NCBI GenBank assembly: GCA_004014935.1
Contig: CP025322.1
Location: 62,001-126,000, forward strand
Direction: 5' to 3'
Length of the DNA: 64,000 bases
Source: Saccharomycopsis malanga
Taxonomy: Eukaryota; Ascomycota; Saccharomycetes; Ascoideales; Saccharomycopsidaceae
Shown here in pieces: positions 20,436 to 31,384 of this stretch (positions are counted from its first letter, which is position 1; each line of letters starts with the position of its first letter). A program made the position numbers and the translations under genes. The notes beneath the pieces were generated by a model, which was not told where the DNA came from, made no database searches, and worked only from the letters and a program-made list of their open reading frames with translations.

Positions 20436-23400
20436 ATGAGCCAGCCGTCTATCAGCAGGTTTTTTAAACCAGCAGGCAATAAGAGATCGCAGCAGGTGAG
20501 GTTAGGAAGCCAGGATACCCCGATATCGATTGACCATGATGGTGAAGAGGAAAATGTACTAGGTAGCATTGATGATGACGTAACTAGCATTAAGAAAGAG
20601 GATACAACCACCGAAACTCAAAGTTTTGAAGCAACTTTTGCTAGGGATATATCTACTGTTAACATTGATGAATTTAAGCATCAAAAAGCTGGGTTGGATA
20701 AAAAGACTAATGAATATCTTAATTCCAAAGAGAAACAACTTGTTCATGAAAAGTTTGTGAAAAAGCTTAAGAATCACAATATGCTGCGCAAACGGTCTCC
20801 GGATATTAATGAAGAGCCCAACGATGCTGATGCTGATGCTGATGAAGCTGAAACACCAAGTAGGACGTCGGTGTTGAAGCGGCATAAAAAGTGTAAACTC
20901 ACACCACTTGATACACAGCTTTTGGAATTAAAAAAACAGCATCAGGACAAGATACTTGCTATAAATGTGGGATATAAATACAAGTTTTTTGGGCCAGATG
21001 CGCGGATATGCGCCTCCATTCTCAATATAATGATGATTCCTGGCAAGGAGTCGGTAAATGGAGACAATCCCAATGACGATTTGTATGATAAGTATGCGTA
21101 TTGTTCGATACCTGAAAACCGGCTTCATATCCATTTAAAAAGACTTATTTCTCGCGGGCATAAAGTCGGGGTAGTGGAGCAGACAGAAACCGCTGCTATA
21201 AAGTCACTCAGTAGCACCAGAAACTCGCTATTTGAAAGAAGATTGACAAATGTTTATACCAGTGCCACCTATGTAGAGGATGACGGAGATGATTCTTTGT
21301 TTGGCTCCAGGGGAGGCGACTATGTGGCGTCTATAGTAGAGACTGCCGTTGCTGCTCAAGGTCTTGAGGACTCAGATGATAATGTGGTGATTTCCATAGT
21401 TTCCATAAATCCTGTCAATGGGGAGATTGTTTACGACACGTTTGAGGATGATTATGTACGAACTCAATTGGAAACCAGATTGTATCATCTTCAACCAAGC
21501 GAGTATGTTGTATTCGATACCACCTCACCTAAAACGTTGAAAAAGCTATCTTTTTACCAGAAGACCAACCAAAAAGTGCGAATCAACAAGATCCGGGCAC
21601 ATGTGAACAACGTGTTGGAAATCAGTTATGCCGACAAACTATTTGAATACTGTGAGCAGAACATATTGGATGGTAACAGAGGGGTAATGGTGGAGTTTCT
21701 CTCGTCTTTGCCAAAAGATGTACGTGTTTGTTGCATGCTTTTGATTGATTATTTGAAAGATTTTAGGCTTGATAGTGCATTTCAGATACGCGAGAATTAT
21801 GAAACTTTCAAACAAGCTACTTGTATGTTGCTCAACTCCAATACACTTAGTGCTTTGGAGATTTTTGAAAACAGCACCACGCATACAGAGCAAGGCTCGC
21901 TAATTGGTTTGCTAGACCATACAAAAACAGTTTTTGGATATCGACTTTTAAAACAATGGGTGAGCCAGCCGCTCATTGATAGAGAGAGAATAGAAGAGCG
22001 GTTGGAAGCCATCACAAACATGAAAGAAACCAATCTTGCTCGAACTGTCGAGGTGCTCAGCAACATGCTCAATGGATTGCCGGACATGGAGAAGCTTCTT
22101 AGTCGAATTCATTACCGTCGGTCTAAACGGAAAGAAATTTACAGTTTCCTCAAAAGTATTGATACTATTCTTACAATGGTCAAAGACAACATTCTGGGGC
22201 AGACTGTTAGCCAGACGAAGTCTCCTCTTTTGCAAAATGTCTTTGCCAACATGCAAATTGCAGCAAAAGACCTTTACTTTATAGTGAAAAAGTTTTTAGA
22301 AACAATCGACATACAGTATGCTATGGATACAAAAGACCAACATACACAGGCAACCAAATTCTTCAATTACAAGAGTGAATACTTTCCTGAGATTGCCAAA
22401 GTCCATGAGATCATTCAAAAAGCAGAACAGGAGTTGCAATCCGAACTCAAAAACGTTAGACATCAGTTAGGAAAACCACATTTACAATATCGCCACATTG
22501 CAAAGGAGGAGTACTTGATAGAAGTTAGCAGGGTGAATTCCCGTAGGGTGCCCAACACTTGGGTGAAGATCAACGATACCAGAACCTTGATTCGTTATCG
22601 GTCTCCAAATGTAATTGAACAACTAAAACAGCTCAATTACCAACGGGCAGTATTATTGAATGTCTGCGAAAGAGTGTTTCAAGACTTTCTAGGCAAAGTA
22701 GACGAGCATTATTTACAGCTTCGCTTTCTTATCAAGCAGTTGGCAGTGATAGATTGCTTGTTTTCGCTTACTGCTGCGTCCATCAATGCAAATGATTATG
22801 TAAGACCTCATTTCGTTGACGAAAAGATCATTAGCGTAAAAGACGGCCGTAACCCAATTATTGAATCTCTCATAACCAGCACTTACATCCCTAATGATAT
22901 AAATATGAGACACACACAGAATAGGGCTCTTGTACTTACGGGGCCAAACATGGGTGGTAAGTCATCGTATGTGCGCCAGATTGCACTTATTGTCATCATG
23001 GCACAGATTGGATGCTATGTTCCCGCAAGCAGTGCAGTGCTTGGCTTGTTCGATTCAGTGTTCACTAGAATGGGGTTCAATGATAACGTTTTGAAGGGCG
23101 AGTCAACATTCATGGTGGAAATGAACGAATGCTGCAACATTATTCGCAATTGCACTTCGCAGTCACTTGTCATATTAGACGAGGTGGGCCGTGGAACTGG
23201 TACCACTGATGGTGTTTCTATAGCGTATGGAATTCTAGACTATTTATTGAGTACAGAAAACAAACAGCCACTTACTCTTTTCATCACCCACTACACTGAA
23301 CTATGCGATATTGCCAAAAGATATCCGACGATTGTAAGAAACGTTCACATGGCTTACACAGAACAGAAAACTAATGATAATATAGGAAACGTGACATTCT

Positions 23401-23666
23401 TGTACAATGTGGTTGATGGCTATGCAAAAAACTCGTATGGTTTGAATGTTGCAAAACTCTCTTCTATCCCAGGCCCTATCATCGACAAGGCGCTAATTAT
23501 TTCAAGAAATTTGGAACGAAAAATTTCAAATAGCAGAGACGTTCACTGGGCATTGAATGCCAGAGACGTCATGTTAGGAGTTTTAAAAGATGATCATAAT
23601 ACGTTCAAGAAACTTGTTGCCATTTCTGATCGTATTGAAGAAAGCACAGACCCAGTGCTTCTCTAG
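20436..23666 (+). CDS. MSH3: Mismatch repair protein Msh3 (MutS-beta subunit)
   Basis: A 1076-residue MutS homologue that pairs with Msh2 to recognise insertion/deletion loops. It opens with a PCNA-interacting peptide (QPSISRFF, residues 3-10), as in Msh3 and Msh6. An acidic linker follows, then the mismatch-binding domain from about 163 (LELKKQHQDKILAINVGYKYKFF, with the Msh3-type YKYKF rather than the Phe-x-Glu of Msh6). The ATPase has Walker A GPNMGGKS at 836-843, Walker B LVILDEVGRGT, and the dimerisation helix after it. The linker contains a short hexanucleotide repeat encoding alternating Ala-Asp. Length fits the family (1018 in S. cerevisiae). Confidence 0.95.
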   Translation: MSQPSISRFFKPAGNKRSQQVRLGSQDTPISIDHDGEEENVLGSIDDDVTSIKKEDTTTETQSFEATFARDISTVNIDEFKHQKAGLDKKTNEYLNSKEKQLVHEKFVKKLKNHNMLRKRSPDINEEPNDADADADEAETPSRTSVLKRHKKCKLTPLDTQLLELKKQHQDKILAINVGYKYKFFGPDARICASILNIMMIPGKESVNGDNPNDDLYDKYAYCSIPENRLHIHLKRLISRGHKVGVVEQTETAAIKSLSSTRNSLFERRLTNVYTSATYVEDDGDDSLFGSRGGDYVASIVETAVAAQGLEDSDDNVVISIVSINPVNGEIVYDTFEDDYVRTQLETRLYHLQPSEYVVFDTTSPKTLKKLSFYQKTNQKVRINKIRAHVNNVLEISYADKLFEYCEQNILDGNRGVMVEFLSSLPKDVRVCCMLLIDYLKDFRLDSAFQIRENYETFKQATCMLLNSNTLSALEIFENSTTHTEQGSLIGLLDHTKTVFGYRLLKQWVSQPLIDRERIEERLEAITNMKETNLARTVEVLSNMLNGLPDMEKLLSRIHYRRSKRKEIYSFLKSIDTILTMVKDNILGQTVSQTKSPLLQNVFANMQIAAKDLYFIVKKFLETIDIQYAMDTKDQHTQATKFFNYKSEYFPEIAKVHEIIQKAEQELQSELKNVRHQLGKPHLQYRHIAKEEYLIEVSRVNSRRVPNTWVKINDTRTLIRYRSPNVIEQLKQLNYQRAVLLNVCERVFQDFLGKVDEHYLQLRFLIKQLAVIDCLFSLTAASINANDYVRPHFVDEKIISVKDGRNPIIESLITSTYIPNDINMRHTQNRALVLTGPNMGGKSSYVRQIALIVIMAQIGCYVPASSAVLGLFDSVFTRMGFNDNVLKGESTFMVEMNECCNIIRNCTSQSLVILDEVGRGTGTTDGVSIAYGILDYLLSTENKQPLTLFITHYTELCDIAKRYPTIVRNVHMAYTEQKTNDNIGNVTFLYNVVDGYAKNSYGLNVAKLSSIPGPIIDKALIISRNLERKISNSRDVHWALNARDVMLGVLKDDHNTFKKLVAISDRIEESTDPVLL

Positions 23667-24076
23667 CAGCAGTGTATATATTCTTCTGGGCTTCATGGCC
23701 ATATTCAAATAAAATTTAAGAGATAGGCAAGGAGTAGCTCTTACATTAATAGGTACAACTCTTAAATAGTGGCGTCATCCAATGCTGCCTTGAAGTACTT
23801 ATCAGTTTTGCCATGTTTGGTTTACAGTCTGACATATTATCTGCTTAAAATAGCGCTTACTCCTACAACAGTAAACATTAATTTACATGAATCAACTGTA
23901 CTCTTGTTGCCGATAAATATCATTCATTGATATCATCGCTGGCATAGAACATCGAAATTAAAACATATTTTCATCCGCCAACCAGGAATTTTGTCTTAAC
24001 ATTACAATGGCTACCAATTGACAATCAATCTTACACCAAACATACACACAAACAAGCTAATGATACAATGTATTGA
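23667..24076. other. Convergent spacer, MSH3 and TRM112
   Basis: 410 bp holding the two 3' ends. No other feature seen. Confidence 0.4.
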
Positions 24077-24466
24077 CTAAACCAAATGAGGCGGAAGAAG
24101 AAAATTAGGGATAGAACTTTTAATGTAAAATATATGACCGCATTCTTCACAGTGCATTTCTCCTTCGGTTATCTGGGTTTCTATCAAAAGCACATGAAGG
24201 TCTCTCAATAGCTGTTCGTTCTCAGGGTCCTTTGGGTCGACGTCCTCTGGTTTGGTGGCTGGAAGCGACGTGTTGCCCAAATCTGCGGCAACTTTAAGAA
24301 CCGCATCCCATTGGAGTTTTTTGAGCATATTGGCTATAAACTCTGGGTTAAAATCAAGCTCTTCCTGTACAAGTTGACAGTTCTGATATTTAAAAGGAAA
24401 CGCATTGAGCGAGTTATCACACTTTTTTATTGGACATCTCACAAAGTTTGTAGTTAAAAATTTCAT
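24077..24466 (-). CDS. TRM112: Trm112, activator of tRNA/rRNA/protein methyltransferases
   Basis: 129 residues starting MKFLTTNFVRCP, the family's usual start. Trm112 is the zinc-binding partner of Trm9, Trm11, Mtq2 and Bud23. The zinc site is formed by the N-terminal CPIKKC and the C-terminal CEECGH pairs. The central helical insert (about 40-95) and the terminal PNFLLPPHLV segment match the family. A GTG four codons upstream is in frame, but the ATG at 24466 is clearly the start. It shares a 371-bp divergent promoter with the RHO4-like gene. Confidence 0.95.
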   Translation of the reverse strand: MKFLTTNFVRCPIKKCDNSLNAFPFKYQNCQLVQEELDFNPEFIANMLKKLQWDAVLKVAADLGNTSLPATKPEDVDPKDPENEQLLRDLHVLLIETQITEGEMHCEECGHIFYIKSSIPNFLLPPHLV

Positions 24467-24837
24467 CTTTATTGGCACTGTTGATGATTCTATTTGTATT
24501 ACTTGCTTCTATTTTTTTTTTTTTTTTTGATTGAGAAAACAATGATTATTATAATGTCTATATGATAGATCATCTCTTGAAAATTTTGTTTAGCCAAAAT
24601 TCCGTCGTGATGGCTCCGATACGGTTCTGTACGGTGCAGTCCGTATTGTGCGGATTCCAGTTTTGGGAAGTGCATATGCATGTCTGTTTACATCGTCGTC
24701 CCAATGCGGAAGTCCCGATGGCCACCAGATCAACCGTTTCTGAAGGTGATCTATGAAATATCAACTTTAGACAATGTTCTGTTACTGAGGATTTATGAGA
24801 TATTGAAAGTTATTGTCTACATCACACCGCGGCTTCT
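24467..24837. promoter_or_regulatory. Divergent promoter of TRM112 and the RHO4-like gene
   Basis: 371 bp with a poly-T/A tract near TRM112 (about 24511-24528). A cluster of CGG-containing words (ATACGG, TACGG, GTGCGG; 24619-24653) could suit a Zn2Cys6 factor. This is pattern only. Confidence 0.35.
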
Positions 24838-26157
24838 ATGGCACCTAAATTCAGGCTATCCAAAGCCTTTCAGGGCTCAACACATAAGCTACCAACGACA
24901 CCAGACTTTTCCCAACCGACACTTGTGGCTGATGGTAATGATGACGAGGCTTACGAGACACCTTATGATGCTGCAATCAAAAGACAAACGTATATTGATG
25001 AAGATGGCCATGACGTTCTTGAGAATTTGAATGATCCAGGAAATGACACCACTGCTAGTGATATTGGAAATGATAGTGACCGTAAAGCTTCACTTCTGAA
25101 AAGCGAAATCACCCCTCCGCATTCTCCTTCAGGAAAGGTTAAGTTCAGTACTCTTGATCCGTATAATCTCAGTGATAATAATAGTGTCATCCGTCATGAT
25201 GTAAGTTTTGCCAATGACACTGTTAATACCGATGAACACACCCCTCTTCCCTCACCAAAGAAAAACGCAAACTCGCTATTGTATCAAAAGCATCGTCGTA
25301 ATCAGTCTTCTGTTAGTTTACTAAAGACTTACTCACATGTGCCAGAATATCATATTGGAGAGTACCGCGAAGCGTCTCCACTACGTGTCAAGCCTTCATA
25401 TCATGTAAAAATTGTGGTGGTAGGAGACGGTGGTTGCGGGAAAACTTGCCTTTTGGTTTGTTATGCCCAAGGAGAGTTTCCTACTGTCTACGTGCCTACA
25501 ATTTTTGAAAATTATGTGGCCCATGTTAAGACCCCAGATAGTCAAACAGTGGAACTTGCTCTTTGGGACACTGCAGGACAAGAAGAATACGACCGTCTCA
25601 GACCTCTTTCGTATCCTGATGCTGACATCTTCTTGATATGTTACTCCATGGATAGTCCTGTCTCACTTGACAATGTCACACAGAGCTGGTACCCTGAGGT
25701 GTCTCACTTTTGTCCTGGCGTGCCTGTCATTTTGGTGGGTCTCAAGTCAGACCTTTACAAGGACGAATCGGTGACATTGAAAATTGACAGAAAACGAACA
25801 AAACAAGTGGCAAGAGAAATCGGCGCAGTGGCTCATATTGAATGTTCTGCAAAAACCATGTTCAACATTAACACAGTATTTAATTTGGCTTTGGATACTG
25901 CCCTTACAAAATTGAAACAAACACAGGCATCTGAAAAAAGAGGCTCTGTGATTGACAAATTGAAAAAATCCAGCAGATTCTCTAGTAATTTGTCTTCACC
26001 AAAAAAACACGACCCTCCTACTTTTGAATACACTTTCACTCCTCCTGAACAACCTGAGCCAGAACAAGTCAAGCAAAAACAGCTGGAAAAGCCGACAAAT
26101 ATAAACCAAAAATCATTACTGCAATCCAAGAAGAAACACAAGTGCACAATTTTATAA
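24838..26157 (+). CDS. RHO4: Rho-family GTPase, Rho4/Crl1 type
   Basis: A 439-residue Rho GTPase with an unusually long N-terminal arm. The G domain spans about 190-365: P-loop GDGGCGKT from 196, switch I with PTIFENYV, DTAGQEEYDRLRPLSY, and the guanine motif LKSD instead of TKxD, the same wording as S. cerevisiae Rho4. The C-terminus is CTIL, a CaaX box whose final Leu favours geranylgeranylation, preceded by lysines. A 60-residue Pro/Gln/Glu linker joins the domain to the tail. Rho4 acts in polarised growth and septum formation. The first 180 residues are polar and Ser/Asp-rich. In Candida albicans the matching gene is named CRL1. Confidence 0.88.
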   Translation: MAPKFRLSKAFQGSTHKLPTTPDFSQPTLVADGNDDEAYETPYDAAIKRQTYIDEDGHDVLENLNDPGNDTTASDIGNDSDRKASLLKSEITPPHSPSGKVKFSTLDPYNLSDNNSVIRHDVSFANDTVNTDEHTPLPSPKKNANSLLYQKHRRNQSSVSLLKTYSHVPEYHIGEYREASPLRVKPSYHVKIVVVGDGGCGKTCLLVCYAQGEFPTVYVPTIFENYVAHVKTPDSQTVELALWDTAGQEEYDRLRPLSYPDADIFLICYSMDSPVSLDNVTQSWYPEVSHFCPGVPVILVGLKSDLYKDESVTLKIDRKRTKQVAREIGAVAHIECSAKTMFNINTVFNLALDTALTKLKQTQASEKRGSVIDKLKKSSRFSSNLSSPKKHDPPTFEYTFTPPEQPEPEQVKQKQLEKPTNINQKSLLQSKKKHKCTIL

Positions 26158-26600
26158 TGTGCTATTAGGTTTTTATTACTTTCCTTTTCATTTTCAAGCT
26201 ACATTCTCCTAATTTTGAACTTTTTTTTTATTTTATAATCTATTATTTCGCTTATTTTTTGGTTAATATTGGTGCTTTCTGCTGTGGAGCTTCTATATGT
26301 TTTTACAAATCTTGGTTGACTACTTTTTTCCTGTTTCGCTTTTCATTTTCTTCCGTTGAATATTTGTTCTTCATTAAGTCACTGAATGTTTGGCTGATTT
26401 TCAATATTAATTTTGTTTCCATTTTTAGATAGTTAAATCCCAATGTTTGTTCTTCCTTTATAACAATATGCAATGACATGCATGGACACGCATGAGCACG
26501 CATCACGCAAGCAGTTCCTTTCTCTCAACATGAGCTATATAAGAAGAGGTTCCTAAAAACCAAAAGGAAAGATAATAGCAAATTACCGGCACAATACAAA
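26158..26600 (+). promoter_or_regulatory. Chitinase promoter region
   Basis: 443 bp. A TATATAAG box lies at 26537-26544, about 57 bp before the chitinase ATG. Upstream (about 26475-26510) is a run of related words (ACATGCATG, ACACGCATG, GCACGCATC, ACGCAAG). Confidence 0.45.
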
Positions 26601-27785
26601 ATGTTATACAGGATTTTGTGGGATTTAACAGTTTATTTTATTATCTGTGTCAAAGGGTTTGATTCTGAAGCACCCAGCAACGTTGCGGTATATTGGGGAC
26701 AAAACTCCATTGAAGCCGCTTTCAAAAAAGGCTACACATCAGCAACCAGTCTTAAGCAGCTTTCCCAGCCATCTTTAGTGGATGTTTGCAAGGACAGAAA
26801 TGTTGATATTGTATTGATATCATTTATGGATAATTTTCCAGGGCGAAAAGCCCAGTCCAGTTGGTGCAAGAAGGAGCTTGTTCCGTCTATATCATTGTTC
26901 AACGGAGACTTTTCAAAAAACCATCAACACTCTCTAGTTAACATGGAACAGCAAATCAGACGGTGCCAGGAACAATTCGATACTAAGGTTTTACTTTCAC
27001 TTGGGGGAGAATCTGGATCATATGGATTTGAGTCTCTTGAGGAGGCCGAAACATTTGCTGATACTCTATACTCAATGTTCGGTAATATGAGCAGCACCAA
27101 CTGCAAACCGTTTGGCAACGTACGGCTTGATGGTTTTGATCTTGATATTGAAAAGACACCTCATGGTGGCCGCAAGAATCAAAAGTATTACGTCGATTTT
27201 GCAGTCAGACTCCAACAAAACTTTGAAGATGATCATGTGAAAAAATTCTATCTCACTGCAGCCCCACAGTGTTTATATCCTGACGAAAACCTCAAACAAG
27301 TACTTGAAAGCGACCGTGTAAAGCTTGACTTTTTGTTTATTCAATTCTACAACAATGATGGCGAATGCAATGCCAATACAGACGGGTTTAATTGGGAGGT
27401 GTGGGAAGCATATGCCCAAAGACAAAGTGGCAGAAAAACCAGATTGTTCATGGGTCTTCCAGGTGATGCCAGCCGACTTGCGGCTGATAATGGGTATATA
27501 GGGACTGTCGACGCACTTCGGAATAAAATACAAGAGGTTTGGGATATGTCAAATAACCCAAGAGGTCTATTCGCCGGAGTCTCGCTTTGGGAGGCCTCGC
27601 TTGCCTATAACAACTACGAGCTAGGTGATGATCAGAACTACGTCCAATGGGTAAAAAAGACTTTAGTAACAGTCACCGGAAAGGGCTCGTTTTCTGAAGG
27701 AGACCAGCCTTCGAGCTCAACGGCATCCTTGACCTTTTACAGTGTATGGTTAATTATTTTTTCAGTGGTGTTGGTATTGTGCTAA
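26601..27785 (+). CDS. GH18 chitinase, secreted, probably GPI-anchored
   Basis: A 394-residue fungal/plant class III-type chitinase. The signal peptide is about 1-20. The catalytic DxxDxDxE motif is DGFDLDIE (Asp177, Asp180, Asp182, Glu184 as acid). The segment VAVYWGQNS near the mature N-terminus is diagnostic of this class. A short Ser/Thr patch is followed by a C-terminal hydrophobic tail (last 18 residues) with no charged residue after it, fitting a GPI-attachment signal. The protein lacks the long Ser/Thr-rich stalk and chitin-binding domain of S. cerevisiae Cts1 (562), so it resembles the shorter Candida chitinases (CHT1/CHT2 types). Likely role: cell-wall remodelling at separation. Confidence 0.88.
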   Translation: MLYRILWDLTVYFIICVKGFDSEAPSNVAVYWGQNSIEAAFKKGYTSATSLKQLSQPSLVDVCKDRNVDIVLISFMDNFPGRKAQSSWCKKELVPSISLFNGDFSKNHQHSLVNMEQQIRRCQEQFDTKVLLSLGGESGSYGFESLEEAETFADTLYSMFGNMSSTNCKPFGNVRLDGFDLDIEKTPHGGRKNQKYYVDFAVRLQQNFEDDHVKKFYLTAAPQCLYPDENLKQVLESDRVKLDFLFIQFYNNDGECNANTDGFNWEVWEAYAQRQSGRKTRLFMGLPGDASRLAADNGYIGTVDALRNKIQEVWDMSNNPRGLFAGVSLWEASLAYNNYELGDDQNYVQWVKKTLVTVTGKGSFSEGDQPSSSTASLTFYSVWLIIFSVVLVLC

Positions 27786-30700
27786 TTATAGCATTGATAA
27801 ATTGCTATGCCCTCGAAAAAAACTTTTGTACTCCATAATGATTAAGCAATTTTGGTAACTCCTACGTGCACTCACCATTGATGACCACTAATACTTTTAT
27901 TTTTTGTTTCCTTCAATTCAATTCTCTGCTTTGTTTCCTTCTTTTTATTCTTTCAATTCTTTCAATACTATATCTTTTTTTCCCTCTTTTGGAAAATTCT
28001 CCTGATTCTTTTCACTATTTATTGTCTACGCTTCTATATTTAAAGTCAGCAGCTCAAAGATGCCTAATTTATGGCTCACAATACAGCCTGCGCAATAAAC
28101 AAACAGGCCTATTATGAACTGCAGTTTTTACAGATTAAGCTCAATCTAAATGACAAATGATGATGTAAAGCCTCATGCTTTTTATATATTATTCTCGTAT
28201 TCTACTACATTCTTCATCCCCTTGGTCTAAACAATCTGTAAGGCCATAGTTAAATCAGGCCACTTGCTACAATACCCATAAAGCGCTAAACGCACAGCTA
28301 TACGTAAATATACTATTTCTCTGCTATATATTCCTTTTCAACTTGAGATGAAACGACGACAAAAGAAAAGTAAAAACAAGTCTACAACCTTTACTGGGTT
28401 TCGTACACGATCCTACAGGCTTCGATTGTGATCAACTATAAGATTCATGTAAGATACGGCAATATCACCGGCGAAATTTCAAATACAGTAGGGAAGCTTT
28501 GCCATTTCAAATCGGTTAAAGGCACTGTTCTACAATATGGTAATGAGTATTGTTTCAATAGTGGAGGCTACAAAGGGCAAGCAAACTAAGAAAAACGAGT
28601 TTTGCCCTAAGTGGAATGGTGTGCTACCGGTTTGGATTCTTGCTGTTGCTGTATAAATTTTTTTAGGCTTCCTGGTTCCGGAATGCCATACTGCAAAATT
28701 CTCATTGGATAGGAAAATTTTTCCTCCATAGTTTGAAAACTTTGCAATGATTGGTGTGCGAGTAGAACGGGCGGATAACCATTGCTAATTGTAGTGTCGA
28801 TCTGGCTATTACTATCGTAACGGATCGTCGAGTACGAATGCTATGAAACAGATGAGCAGGGATGGATATATAGAATGAAGGTGATACCAACGGCCTGCTG
28901 GTTATTACCATGTAATTGCAAATATCTTTTATAAGATACAATTGTTGTATGCTGTTAGCAAGGACGGTCCCCACTTGATGTTAACAATGCCCTATGTAGG
29001 GTCTAAATACCCCCTAGTGATTTCAATACAAGCTTGTATACAAAATGTGCTACAATTACGTAGTACAGTGCATTGTCGGGTACCTGAATCTGAGGGATTT
29101 TCTGCCCACCTCGTAGTGAAGAACCGTGACGTGAGTGGGGACCGCAGCTCTGTGATTCGCCAAAACCAAGGTCGGTGTCAGGATGTATCACCTTCATTAT
29201 AGGTAGTGCGAATAGTAATGACAATACATGCTGCTGCATAAAGCTACGTCTCACTGCGTTATGATGCATTTACAAATTTTTTTTTTTTTCGTTCTCACTT
29301 TGCACAGAGTCTCAGGCACAATTTGTTTGGGAATTTTCTCGCCACGACGTTTTCCTGGAGCGATCACGTAAAAGTATAATATATATTGATTTTCCAAGGT
29401 CCCGGTTAAAGCGAGCCAAATTTTCTTTTTTTTCTAATTTTTGTTTTTTGATACTTTATAATTCGCCATCATTTTGATCATCACCTGTTTTGCCACTCTA
29501 CACCATACTATGTGCTTTTGTTAACACTAAGTGTTAAATTTTTAATCAATTCCAACAAGTCGTTTGTGCTTATTTCGGCGTCGCAGCTAGTTTTTCTGGT
29601 ACCTGTCGTCCGTTCGCATTTTGATATTCCGTCGATTCAAGCCAAGAAATATAAGATATATTTGAGGAATAATCATTCCTGCAGTTATTATCTCCTTTGC
29701 ACAGCGCTTGCCCAAACAAGATTATCGAAAATGGGTCTTTTAAAGCCTTTCAATAGTCATAAGAATGACTGTTACAAGTTTGCCCAGTTTGACGAGAAAC
29801 GCGATTATAAAAATCGTTGTCAATTCAAAAACGCCCAGTGTAATTACAGCACTAGCTCTACAAAGTCAAGAGCCTCTTCTACTTCTTCTGCATCCACTTC
29901 TTCGACGTTAACTTTTCAATTGCCCTCGCGAGGATGACACAAGTTGTTGGATATCCCCGCATATCTTCTCTCAATTGTACTATAGTTAACGTCTTACGAA
30001 TTTTTTTATTGTTTTTTTGTATTTTCTTTCGCTCGTTGGTAATCTCAAAAGTATTTAGAGATTTGTGATTATCAATTTTTAAGGAAGAGAAAAAAAATTT
30101 TCTCTATTCATTTCAATTCTTGCATTCTTTCTGTTTTGTTCACTATTGCTTTTCGTTTTTAATCGTTTTACATATTTTTTTTTCTGCTTGTATTTCATCT
30201 TTTCCTCAAGAATTACATACATTCTGTCTTTTTTGTTGTTTAAGTTTTGACAAACAATAATCTCTTTTGCACAAGTCGTGCCACACGATTTTTGTCTTTT
30301 GTTGCCTTGCAACCGCCGTGTATTTGTTTCGCTCTGGGTTGCACTGCCGTGCCCTTCAGAACATAAATTCACAGCATCTAGGCAGACAATGCCAGTGTAT
30401 TTGACGTTTGTGTGGGTAAAGCTAGACTGGCTATTGTCTCCTTGCTTCCTAATGTCTCTCATGGGACTAGAAGCTTTGTACCATATCTACGGATATTCAC
30501 GGTTTTTATCTTGAGTATTCGTAAATACAATCTTGTAGACCGTCTGATGGATTGTAATGACCTTAATTAGTGATTAAGTTGTCTTTGATAGCGCGTGTAG
30601 GTCTATGACGTATTCCGCCAGAGGGGATCAATAGTTATTTAACAAGAAGTTGTAAATTTGGTCCTACTTGTCTTGCATTTCACATAGTATACTATATTTA

Positions 30701-31384
30701 TCTATACAAACCCCACGTTACGTGTACGTAGCTTTGGCAATAACCCCTAGAATTCCGTGTTAGTGCTTCGTGTACACTATTAATTTTGCTTTTATAAATC
30801 CTTGTGACAGATTTGAACTGCCCCTTATCGACAATGTCAAACATGTAGTAGCTTTATCAAGTATCCCGTAATGTCTTCTAGAGATAGCTAGTATGACATC
30901 ATTAGTAATATTTGCTTAAAAATTCCTTCATAAAAAACAAGGGGCAGTAAAGATCGCCTAAAGTGGATTATTCTGCTATCTAGACTTTGAAAAAGTCCAA
31001 TAATTATTAAATTTACACCTGAAGCATTGTTAATAAAAATAGGAGAAGAACTTTCTGTGATGAGAAAGGCCGTAGTATGTTGTATTAAAAACCAGTGCTT
31101 GGGCAATCTCATGTAGGGAAGCAAAAACGTTGGATATACATAGTTGACGCATTATAAATATCACTATGTTTTGAATATTATATACTATATATTATATAAC
31201 TGTATGCTTAGCTGTATGTACCAAAAAAAAATAAAATAAAAAGCGGCTGGGAAATCAATTGGACATTCTCCAAATTTGAGAAACCAAGTAGAAATCAACA
31301 AGAATGAAAGAAGAAGAAAAAATGTTGCGTAACTGAAAATGCAAAAGAAGCTGTCAGAGCCAACACGGGTCACAGTGGCCGGCA
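27786..31384. other. 3.6-kb gene-poor stretch
   Basis: The longest span here without a confident gene. It holds one possible small ORF (29731-29937), pyrimidine-rich tracts around 29290, 29420 and 30000-30190, and no SINE copy. Large upstream regions often belong to regulated genes, but the flanking genes (chitinase, HAPSTR1-like) both point into the region with their 3' ends. It therefore promotes neither of them, and a missed small gene or non-coding RNA is possible. Confidence 0.4.
29731..29937 (+). CDS. Possible small Ser/Thr-tailed protein (68 aa)
   Basis: The ATG has a favourable AAAA leader and opens a 68-residue frame: MGLLKPFNSHKND at the start, a Lys/Gln/Cys-containing middle, then a Ser/Thr run and LPSRG at the end. 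The frame is also open without an ATG for about 70 codons upstream. No family recognised. Its place in the middle of a gene desert is the main support. Confidence 0.3.
   Translation: MGLLKPFNSHKNDCYKFAQFDEKRDYKNRCQFKNAQCNYSTSSTKSRASSTSSASTSSTLTFQLPSRG

Noticed and set aside
30079-30462. 127-codon minus-strand frame in the gene desert
   Set aside because: It is Lys/Asn-rich because it reads across T-rich tracts. Composition is low-complexity and there is no domain.
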